DNA from: Cepaea nemoralis
Lineage: Eukaryota > Mollusca > Gastropoda > Stylommatophora > Helicidae
Reading direction: 5' to 3'
Assembly (NCBI GenBank): GCA_014155875.1
Contig: JACEFZ010022354.1
Span: forward strand, 131,501-195,500
Length of the DNA stretch: 64,000 nt
Position numbers and translations under genes: made by a program. The notes below the pieces were generated by a model. The model was not told where the DNA came from. It was given only the letters and a program-made list of their open reading frames with translations, and made no database searches. Shown one piece after another: positions 56,090 to 64,000 of the stretch (position 1 is its first letter; the number at the start of each line of letters is the position of its first letter).

Positions 56090-56745
56090 ATTCCATCCAT
56101 CATGTGCTAACAGGGGAAAAAGATCTGGAGACATTACACATCCCTGCCACACACCTCTTTTAATACGCTGATATTGACCTACTTCATTATCAACTCTCAT
56201 GTCAGCTTGTTGTTTCCAATATATGTGTTTTACAGTCTAAGGTCTTTTCCATCAGTTTGTAGATCTTCAAACATCCTTATCATGTCGACATGCTTCACTT
56301 TATCAAAAGCCTTTGTGTAGTCAATAAAGCAATGATGTATATCTTTATTTACTTCTATATAACGTTCAATTACTGTCCTCATTATATACACAGCATTTAC
56401 TGTACATTTGCCTTCTACACTCACATTGTTCCTCTCCTATTTCGGGTTGTGTTTTCTTCCTAACTCTTTGCATGATAATTCTTAGCAAAATCTTTGTGAT
56501 GTGACTCATTATACTAATTGTTCGATGGTGATCACATTGCAAGGCTCCTGATTTCTTTGGGATTGCAATAAATACAGAATTACATAATTCATGAGGTATA
56601 TCTGCATATAATATATGGTATTCAGGAGTCTGGTAACTTTATCTATTCCGTATTCTTCTAAAGCAATAATCATTTCTGTTGTGATGCTGTCTGAACCGGG
56701 GGTCTTGCCAGATTTCATATGGTTAAGAGCATTCTGAATTATATA
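56090..56745 (-). pseudogene. RTE-like RT, 5' half, inverted
   Basis: Minus frames read KSGKTPGSDSITTEMI (first RT motifs), then, after breaks, VNKDIHHCFIDYTKAFDKVK (motif A region) and RGVWQGCVMSPDLF, where it stops. Residues lost between SPDLF here and IEDMAGINIGG at 55233 are only about ten, so the two pieces look like halves of one element lying in opposite orientation. Several stops. Confidence 0.75.
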
Positions 56746-56749
56746 TTAT

Positions 56750-56875
56750 GTTATGTTATGTTGTCTCATGTTATCGCAGGTTATGTTTTGTTGTTTTATA
56801 TTACATTATGCCTCTTCTCCAACTGATCTTGCCATTCATCATAATAAAATAATATAACATAACATAACATAATAT
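56750..56875. repeat. inverted AT-rich repeats (TTATG)n and (ATAAC)n
   Basis: TTATGTTATGTTATGTT (56748-56763) and AACATAACATAACATAAT (56856-56873) are complementary and could pair. Confidence 0.7.
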
Positions 56876-57180
56876 AGGTTCTTCTTCTTTTTCTCTATTT
56901 CCTCTCTCACCTTCTCGCTAACTTTCAAACGTGCTCTCCAATCCTTTTATATTTCTTCCCCTCTTTCTTTGTTTCCCTCTATCTTTTCTCTCATCAACCC
57001 CCACCCCCTCACTCTTTCTTCTCTATCCCCTCTACCCGTCATCTACCCCTGCCTCTCTCCCTCTCTCTTCTCCCATCTCCCTTTCCCGTCTACCTCTCAT
57101 CCTCCCCCTATCTATTTTTCTCCTCTCGCTCTTTCTCACGTCTTCTCTCTTTCTCCTGTCCCCCTCCCCCCTCTCACTCT
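56876..57180 (+). repeat. pyrimidine-rich low-complexity tract
   Basis: CTCT/CCCT-rich without fixed period. Open frames are artefacts. Confidence 0.8.

Positions 57181-57269
<89 letters not shown>
57181..57269 (+). repeat. (GT)n then (GA)n microsatellite
   Basis: About 23 GT units switch to about 21 GA units. Confidence 0.95.
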
Positions 57270-57272
<3 letters not shown>

Positions 57273-57740
57273 TCACAACAAAAACAACATACACAGAAAC
57301 ACGCCTCAATAAACTGTCTATAACTTGAACCACAGCCAACAACTAGCTGTAATCAATTCTCCTTGGGAAAATACGACACTTGGAAAAGCGAACACATACA
57401 GTAACCCGAGATCTCAATGAAAGCGGGATACACCATAAACAAGAAGGCAAACCTGGAGCAGCTGTCGACCTTGTGGTTACCGTAATAACACAATTTCCCC
57501 ACATTCTACATTGTAGAGTACCGCTTGAATGTAATTCTTTGATCACTGCCTGTGCCCATGGGCTACACAGCGAAGTTAGCATGTGACAGTTTATGACAAA
57601 GGAACTCAGTTGCTGGTTGTAAATTAGGCCGCAGAACGGCTTCGATACACCGACTTGGAACACTAGTAATTAGCTTGATATGAGTTAGAAACATCAGGCA
57701 CCCACGTCACGGCCAAGTGGGTTTAGCACCATATAACAAA
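57270..57740. other. unassigned stretch
   Basis: No recognised repeat or coding motif. Confidence 0.5.
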
Positions 57741-57756
57741 TGTGTCTTAAAACCAG

Positions 57757-58225
57757 CGTCTAGCCACTACCTTATCGCAGTTCCCAGACAGGTAGGCCAG
57801 AGTCTAGCGACAACCCTATCACGGCTCCCAGACAGGTAGGCCAGAGTCTAGCCACAACCCTATCACGGCTCCCAGACAGGTAGGCCAGAGTCTAGCCACA
57901 ACCCTATCACGGCTCCCAGACAGGCAGGCCAGAGTCTAGCCACTACCCTATCACGGCTCCCAGACAGATAGACAATAGTCTAGCCACAACCCTATCGCAG
58001 CTCCCAGACAGGTAGACCAGCGTCTAGTCACTACCCTAAGACGGCTCCCAGACAGGTAGGCCAGCGTCTAGCCACAACCCTATCACGGCTCCCAGACAGG
58101 CAGGCCAGAGTCTAGTCACTACCCTATGACGGCTCCCAGACAGGTAGGCCAGCGTCTAGCCACTAGTCTATCACAGCTCTCAGACAGGTAGACAGGAGTC
58201 TAGCCACTACCCTATCGCGGCTACC
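57757..58225 (+). repeat. 44-bp minisatellite, about 10.6 copies
   Basis: The unit contains CTCCCAGACAGGTAGGCCAG, GTCTAGCCACAACC and CTATCACGG. Variants CACTACC/CACAACC and AGAGTC/AGCGTC are interspersed. Confidence 0.95.
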
Positions 58226-58364
58226 ACAAACGATTCCTGAAACAAGGATCTGTGATGGGTCTCGTGTAGACTTGACTCTGTCAAAACTGTCAAATATCTT
58301 GTGCATATATCACCTTGTGGTGTAGGGCAGCCGGTAGGTCTTGAGCCTAATAGATACGGTTGTC

Positions 58365-58500
58365 TGGCAAGGGCAGTCGCCGTGAACTGTGCAGGTTAGG
58401 GTTTCCTTTTTGCCCCCACAGGAAAAAATCCATACCTTACCGAGGATTCGAACCTGGGTATCCGGAAGCAGAACCCAGCATCTTAGACCTGACTGTGCAG
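58365..58500 (-). mobile_element. SINE S3 copy
   Basis: Reverse: CCCAGGTTCGAATCCTCGG (B box, 58445-58455), GTGGGGGCAAAAAGGAAACC and CTGCACAGTTCACGGCGAC. Confidence 0.75.
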
Positions 58501-58820
58501 AGGAATATGTGGTCAGTGTTCACCTCTCTTAACGAGCACAGGTGTGAGTCCCTCGGCCGCTCTCGAGTATGACAATAGTAGCACACCATCTCTTCCTCCC
58601 CCCTCCTCCCAAAGCGAGTAAACTAAGGCGTCAATTACACATGTGTGTGAAGGAGCAAACACCTGAGCGGAAACCTACCTTATCAGGCGGACACGTCTCG
58701 GCTGCCGTCAGTAGAAGCTGTATTTGTGGAATGGACGACGTCTGCATGGACACCTGCAAAATTCAACAGTAGATGGTTGATGGACAGTCATGTGACTACA
58801 AGTCTGTCGTTCTTTGTGCA

Positions 58821-58825
<5 letters not shown>

Positions 58826-58893
<68 letters not shown>
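58826..58893 (+). repeat. (CT)n microsatellite
   Basis: About 34 CT units, followed by CT-rich sequence to about 58930. Confidence 0.95.
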
Positions 58894-58896
<3 letters not shown>

Positions 58897-59129
58897 TCTC
58901 TCCTCTCTTTCTCTTCCCTCCCCTCCCTCTTTTATTTGTTTTATTTGTCTCCAAGCAGTTTTCTGCTCTGCATCTGTGAAGTGATAGTACCATCATATTT
59001 TGTAGATCTGAGAGCAAGGAGGAATAACTGGCTAATCTTTTCCTCACTTTGACAAGCGATGAGCCCAGGTGCTGAACTCGGGTCCGACAGTGCTCATATC
59101 ATTAGTATAATATGAATAATATTTGGTGG

Positions 59130-59390
59130 AACTGTGGTAAAGCTGTGGAAATGTAAATAATATAAAATAACACAATGTAATGCAGCATTATGGAACAGAA
59201 TTATGAAACATACAGGACGTTGCGGCGACTAGCCTTCATCAGCAAACAAATGCATATTCAAAACAGAACATATAGTCACGGAGAAAACCCTCTAGTGACC
59301 ACTATACTGTATAAGAACGAGATTAGAAGAATAAAAAGATGGAGGTGGGGGTGGGAATGGGAACAATGAAGAGAAAGTGAACATAAAAAT
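59130..59390 (-). mobile_element. dispersed repeat D1, second copy
   Basis: Reverse complement of 35466-35730, including TTTGCTGATGAAGGCTAGTC, GCCGCAACGTCCTG and TTATTTTATATTATTTACAT. Both copies share the GCAAC variant of the hammerhead-like core. Confidence 0.6.
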
Positions 59391-59463
59391 AAAAAAAAAA
59401 AAATAAAAAAATTATTTGCTACTCATCTCAGAATCACAGGCTGTGATATTGACATGAATAGGA

Positions 59464-59505
59464 CCCCCCCCCCCCCACCCCTTTTTTTGGGGGGGGGGGG
59501 GGGGG
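59464..59505. repeat. poly-C / poly-G perfect hairpin tract
   Basis: C13, A, C4, T7, G17 in direct succession. It could fold into a long GC stem. It sits exactly at the 3' edge of the following SINE. Confidence 0.9.
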
Positions 59506-59727
59506 TCATATCCTTTACTGTCAACACCAGCATCTTTCAGCTGTATGTTGATTTCTTGGCAAGATTACGCTCAGTAGTTTGCCATTGCTTTCTGAGCGGC
59601 CGGCTCACATACCCCATAAGTTACCGATGCGATTCGAACCACTGCTGATTCTAACCGTCATCACGTTACCGACGAGAATATACGAGATTACGGAGAAAAG
59701 TCATAACCTCTAAGCCACGAAGCCGGC
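59506..59727 (-). mobile_element. tRNA-derived SINE, family S4
   Basis: Near full length: 3' end TCATATCCTTTACTGTCAAC, body TTTCTTGGCAAGATTACGCT and CATTGCTTTCTGAGCGGCCG, B box GTGGTTCGAATCGC (about 59628-59641) and A box GTGGCTTAGAGGTTATGAC on the minus strand. Confidence 0.8.
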
Positions 59728-59789
59728 TGAATAGGACCCTGCTACTCTCATATAGACAGCCGTGGGAGTCTGCGGGTCAAGGGGATCGG

Positions 59790-60092
59790 GGTTTAGTTTA
59801 GTCGACGGATCAACATCACGGCACACGGGTGTAACCCATAAGTGCTCCGTTCTTCTCCTAACTCAAGCGTGAGTCCGGATAAACTCAGCTCAGTGCACGA
59901 ACTCCGTAGCACCAGCGAGGATCCTGAAATATTTTGGGTAGATTTTTAACTCAAAATGTTTTTCCCGGGCATAGCTGGTATGTTACTCTTTTTCGATTTC
60001 CAACTGCCGAGGGATGTTTTTTACGTGCGCAACAACACACACGGGCGTCCGATCTCACTACCCAGAGACCAGGGGAAGTTTTATTACTAGAA
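59790..60092 (-). mobile_element. SINE S5, head truncated
   Basis: Body and tail match 47650-47945 (GGGTTTAGTTTAGTCGACGG; CCATAAGTGCTCCG; ACACGGGCGTCCGATCTC). It stops at TTATTACTAGAAG where the tRNA-like head would begin. Confidence 0.8.
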
Positions 60093-60094
60093 GT

Positions 60095-60715
60095 AGACTC
60101 TCGGTGAGTGATAGAGTCAATATCAAGCCGGCCGCCTTTACTTCCTAAAACATATTACAGTATCCATTTTAGGCCTGGCTAACCTAAGAGCACAGGTCAC
60201 TTTTGAAATATCCGCCCAATGTAGACTGGAACCCATGATGACCAGCCGCGCGGGTGAGTGTCTAGGGACTAGGCTACCATTACTCCCGTATCTTGATTGT
60301 GACTGTCCATTTATATCTTCTCCGTTATATAGCTCTATTATCCTTAAATCTTCCCTCCAATATAATTTTCAGAACATTGTGTCGTTTGGTGTGAACCAAA
60401 ATATATTTTTTTTAAATTTCTATTTCTCGTCTGCGCCTCTTTTGTTATCGAGTTCTTCTAGAATTTCCTTATCTGTCTCTTTTCCACTGTAACTCAGACC
60501 AGCCTTCTGTATATCCACATTTCCAAAGGCCCAGTTTCATGTTCCACCCTTTTCATCAAAGCCCATTCCTGCAATTCATACAGCACATTCAGATTGATCT
60601 GCTAACGTAAACATTTCAATAATGTACTGATATCTAAACTTTCATTGATTCTATAAATGATGGAGATATGTCAAAGAAAGTTTCATATCTAAGCTGGCAC
60701 TCAGCAAGCTAGCGA
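60095..60715. other. unassigned stretch
   Basis: No motif recognised. Confidence 0.45.
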
Positions 60716-60734
60716 TGAAAGATCACAAGCAAAA

Positions 60735-60775
60735 CATCACATCATATCATATCACATCATATCATATCACATCGA
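60735..60775 (+). repeat. (ATCATATCAC)n short tandem repeat
   Basis: Four imperfect units of ATCACATCATATCAT. Confidence 0.85.
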
Positions 60776-60779
60776 TCCA

Positions 60780-61035
60780 GTTAATTAAGGAAAGATTTCA
60801 CAGGAAACGTAGATATCTGGATTTACAACCCATTCGCAATCATAGTGTAAACTTTGCAAGCAAACCTTGTTAAGTAGAGGTGATATGGTATCGAAAACAG
60901 GAGATTGACAACTGTAAGATAGTATTAGAATCTGAAAGAACACAAAATAATAACGATGATTCTCAATGATTTTCACTACCAAAGTGTTTTTTTTAAAAAT
61001 CTTTGGATTACCCTGATCCTATAACAATTATGCTC
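60780..61035. other. unassigned stretch
   Basis: AT-rich, nothing recognised. Confidence 0.5.
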
Positions 61036-61063
61036 TCGACGACGACGACAACAAAAACTTCAA

Positions 61064-61094
<31 letters not shown>

Positions 61095-61137
61095 GACGAC
61101 GACGATGACGACGACGACAACAACAATAACAACAACA
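61036..61137 (+). repeat. (CGA)/(CAA) trinucleotide tract
   Basis: CGACGACGA, then (CAA)n, (CGA)n and (CAA)n blocks. Confidence 0.9.
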
Positions 61138-61194
61138 CTTATTGGATTGTGACAGTATGTCAGTGTTTTTCAGCAAAGTATTCTTGTTTATATG

Positions 61195-61245
61195 TATTTT
61201 ATTTTCGCTGATAAATACTTGGGTCGAAACGTTGTCTTGTATCTG
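61195..61245 (+). ncRNA. hammerhead-like core, degenerate
   Basis: TTCGCTGATAAATACTTGGG and TCGAAACGTTGTC keep the order CTGAuGA, stem II, GAAAC seen in Penelope-type hammerheads, with A for G in CTGATGA. Stem II could be AC-UUGG-GU. Cleavage cannot be judged. Confidence 0.3.
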
Positions 61246-61249
61246 TGTG

Positions 61250-61420
61250 AGTTATTCCTGTCGGTGAGCTCCCTAGTCACAGTCTGTACTGATTCGGATT
61301 CCAGGCTTCAAAGAGTCTAACAACTGGTGGAACATTTCCACCGCAACTTGTTCAACAACCAATGAAACAGTTCTAAAACGAGCGTACTATCTGATGCTTA
61401 TTAAAGATGAAGGTTCGTTA
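61250..61420. other. unassigned stretch
   Basis: No motif recognised. Confidence 0.4.
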
Positions 61421-61424
61421 AGGA

Positions 61425-62425
61425 GAGGGTGTTGACGGTTATCATTGTGGAGTTAATGAGCGGGTGTTGACGGTTATTGTGGCGTTAATGAGCTGGTGTT
61501 GACGGTTATCATTGTGGAGTTAATGAGCGGGTGTTGACGGTTATTGTGGCGTTAATGAGCTGGTGTTGACGGTTATCATTGTGGAGTTAATGAGCTGGTG
61601 TTGACGGTTATTGTGGCGTTAATGAGCTGGTGTTGACGGTTATCATTGTGGAGTTAATGAGCTGGTGTTGACGGTTATTGTGGCGTTAATGAGCTGGTGT
61701 TGACGGTTATCATTGTGGAGTTAATGAGCTGGTGTTGACGGTTATTGTGGCGTTAATGAGCTGGTGTTGACGGTTATTGTGGCGTTAATGAGCTGGTGTT
61801 GACGGTTATCATTGTGGAGTTAATGAGCTGGTGTTGACGGTTATCATTGTGGAGTTAATGAGCGGGTGTTGACGGTTATTGTGGCGTTAATGAGCTGGTG
61901 TTGACGGTTATCATTGTGGAGTTAATGAGCGGGTGTTGACGGTTATTGTGGCGTTAATGAGCTGGTGTTGACGGTTATCATTGTGGAGTTAATGAGCGGG
62001 TGTTGACGGTTATTGTGGCGTTAATGAGCTGGTGTTGACGGTTATCATTGTGGAGTTAATGAGCGGGTGTTGATGGTTATTGTGGCGTTAATGAGCTGGT
62101 GTTGACGGTTATCATTGTGGAGTTAATGAGCTGGTGTTGACGGTTATTGTGGCGTTAATGAGCTGGTGTTGACGTTTATCATTGTGGAGTTAATGAGCGG
62201 GTGTTGATGGTTATTGTGGCGTTAATGAGCGGGTGTTGACGGTTATTGTGGCGTTAATGAGCGGGTGTTGACGGTTATCATTTTAGAGTTAATGAGCGGG
62301 TGTTGACGGTTATCATTTTAGAGTTAATGAGCGGGTGTTGACGGTTATCATTTTAGAGTTAATGAGCGGGTGTTGACGGTTATCATTTTAGAGTTAATGA
62401 GCGGGTGTTGACGGTTATCATTTTG
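61425..62425 (+). repeat. alternating 35/32-bp minisatellite, about 29 copies
   Basis: Long units end TTATCATTGTGGAGTTAAT, short units end TTATTGTGGCGTTAAT; all share GAGCTGGTGTTGACGG (or GAGCGGG). They alternate to make a 67-bp higher-order unit, broken near 61741-61880 (short-short, long-long). The last five units carry TTTTAGAG instead of TGTGGAG. Confidence 0.95.
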
Positions 62426-62435
62426 TCGTTATCTC

Positions 62436-62835
62436 GCTTTGCACTCAAGCTGTAGTCCACACAAGAGCTACCGCTTCTAATGCACTGGACTGATTTTTGT
62501 GTGTATATTTGCTTTCCTTACTACCAGTGTCGCTCGCCATAAGTTGAATTAACCCCGGCTCTGAGGTACTTGCAATTAGTTAGTTAGTTAGTTAGTCGAC
62601 AGATCATCCTCGTTGCACATCGAACCATTCAGTCCATAAGTGCTCGGATCCCCTCCTCAGCAAATCCCGCAGCATGTAGCGGCTAACGACGCCAGTTCTG
62701 TGTTGGTTTATCAATCTTCTTTGGCTTCCTGCGTAGTGTTCTTTACTTGCAATTGACTCCTCCAAGTCAAGGACGAGAAGTCAATATTTCAGTCCAATTG
62801 ACCAGTGTAACTGAACCGGATACCTCGACATTATA
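62436..62835 (-). mobile_element. SINE S1 split by a nested element
   Basis: S1 body before (62436-62577) and after (62744-62835) the insertion is continuous when the insert is removed. The head is degraded at 62820-62835. Confidence 0.8.
62578..62743 (-). mobile_element. nested S5-related short element with 11-bp TSD
   Basis: 166 bp with an (AGTT)4 end on the + strand and AGTCGACAGATCATCC, CCATAAGTGCTCGGATCC, similar to S5 tails at 47650 and 59790. TACTTGCAATT flanks it at 62567-62577 and 62744-62754. No tRNA-like head. Confidence 0.85.
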
Positions 62836-62839
62836 TGTT

Positions 62840-63250
62840 TCTCAGCTTATCTGCTTGTTGCCAATGTTTCACATGCATACGCCAACACTCTTTTTCTCAC
62901 TGTCGTCGACAGCTGTTTACTGGTTAATATATTCTCCATCTTGCAAAAGCCTACTTTAGCCCAGGTGATTCTTTTTCTAATCACTTCAATGCATCTCGCC
63001 CCAAATGTTATGACTGGTCCAAGATGGTTGTATCGATTCAACTGGTTAAGAATTATCTCATTTACTAGGATTGTGGCGTTACTTTTATCCTTGAGATGAT
63101 TATAATTTCCGTTTTCTTACAACGTAATTCTAACCCCGGTTGCTCGCTGTGTGCAATAATAGAATACACAAAATGCAGCAAATCCTGCGCATTGTTTGCA
63201 ATCAATGCTGTATCATCTTCATATCGATGACGTGCGCATATGAGAAGTTT
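62840..63250 (-). pseudogene. RTE-like RT palm and thumb fragment
   Basis: Minus frames read RYEDDTALIANNAQDLLHFV (palm; the usual YADD is YEDD here), HSEQPGLELRCKKTEIIII, then after a break NRYNHLGPVITFGARC, GFCKMENILTSKQLS and YACETLATSR. The order matches 55280-55690. The Ala-to-Glu change next to the catalytic Asp pair fits decay. Confidence 0.75.
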
Positions 63251-63389
63251 GTGCAAAGAAAACGGGGGTCGTTAGCATTCATACACTGGGGTATTTGCTG
63301 AAGGGGGTCGGACGTTTGTTGGTGCATCTCGAATGTCGGCCAGTCGCTTCTGGTAATCGATAATCAGCAACCAGGAGGTATTATAGGAA

Positions 63390-64000
63390 TAATCAAACAG
63401 TCTAGGAAGTGCAAGAGAACATACATGAGAACACGCACAGGGGCAAATAATAAAATGTTCAAGAGAACATGCAAGCAAATGTGTAAGACAGCATACATGA
63501 GAACTAAAACAGGAAATACAAGAGAGCACATAAGAAAGCGTATAAGAAAACACACAAGAGAACACATAAGAGAACAGACAATAGAGTATTTAAGAGAAAA
63601 TATGAGAGAACACACAAGAGAGTATGTAAGAGAAAGCATAATAGAACGCACAAGAGAGTATGTAAGAGAAAGCATAAGAGAACGCACAAGAGAATACACA
63701 ATAGAACACACAAGAGAATGTAAGAGAAAGCATAAGAGAACGCACAAGAGAATATACAATAGAACACACAAGAGAGTATGTAAGAGAAAGCAAAAGAGAA
63801 CATACAAGAGAACAGACAATAGAACACACAAGAGAGTATGTAAGAGAAAGCATAAGAGAACATGCAAGAGAATACACAAGAGAACGCACAAGAGAGTATG
63901 TAAGAGAAAGCATACGAGAACGCACAAGAGAGTATGTAAGAGAAAGCATAAGAGAACACACAAGAGAATACACAAGATAACACACAAGAGAGTATGTAAG
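63390..64000 (+). repeat. minisatellite GAGAACACACAAGAGAGTAT, open at window edge
   Basis: Units are built from GTATGTAAGAGAAAGCATAA and GAGAACGCACAAGAGA, of about 20 to 45 bp in variable combinations. Degenerate before 63540, more regular to the window end. Leu/Ser/Cys/Phe-rich minus-strand frames of up to 207 codons are artefacts. Confidence 0.9.

Noticed and set aside
63364..63987. Leu/Cys/Ser-rich minus frames up to 207 codons resembling membrane proteins
   Set aside because: Minisatellite translation; all frames are open because the unit lacks stop codons.

Overview
This window looks like repeat-dominated intergenic DNA from a metazoan nuclear genome, most probably a lophotrochozoan and perhaps a gastropod mollusc. 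The reasons are many decayed APE-type non-LTR retrotransposons, several tRNA-derived SINE families with A and B boxes, DNA transposons with TA or 8-bp target duplications, and very large amounts of micro- and minisatellite. No bacterial gene organisation is present and I found no convincing multi-exon host gene. The species is an inference; no marker gene is visible.

Layout. 0-5 kb: retroelement scraps, SINE S1 in two inverted copies, CAGA repeats. 6.3-7.5 kb: 47-bp satellite. 7.7-11.2 kb: SINE and RT/RNase H fragments. 11.4-16 kb: CT-rich 46-bp satellite with higher-order structure. 16.6-18.3 kb and 24.7-26.7 kb: two inverted copies of an element whose body is a G/T-rich minisatellite. 19.0-21.0 kb: an I/Jockey-type element with an intact ORF1, no ORF2 and a 15-bp target-site duplication (TSD). 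22-24 kb: transposon fragments. 27-42 kb: nested SINEs, 37-bp and other minisatellites, two copies of an RT family with a zinc-finger tail, large trinucleotide blocks and a hAT-like non-autonomous element. 42.6-46 kb: a dead DDE transposase. 47.6-51.7 kb: SINEs, a TA-flanked MITE and an RTE-like linker running into a 32-bp array. 51.7-55.2 kb: an almost intact 5'-truncated endonuclease-RT-RNase H element with an 11-bp TSD. 55.2-56.7 kb: two halves of an RTE-like element in opposite orientation. 57-64 kb: further SINEs and three large minisatellites, the last running off the window.

Labels used here. S1: about 300-bp tRNA-headed SINE. S2: SINE ending in a GTCGAC-containing tail. S3: SINE with a GTTCGCGG-type body. 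S4: SINE with a body carrying GGCAAACTACTGAGCG and an end near CCTGTAAAGGATATGCAA. S5: SINE with a tail like CTAAACTAACTAC. S6: about 146-bp element with a (GAA)n tail. Homology between copies was judged by eye, so identities are approximate. The only coding sequences with substantial open frames belong to mobile elements. The activity record is retrotransposition (ORF1 and ORF2 elements mobilising themselves and probably the SINEs), followed by nesting, truncation and tandem amplification; at least two minisatellites appear to have grown out of RT coding sequence.
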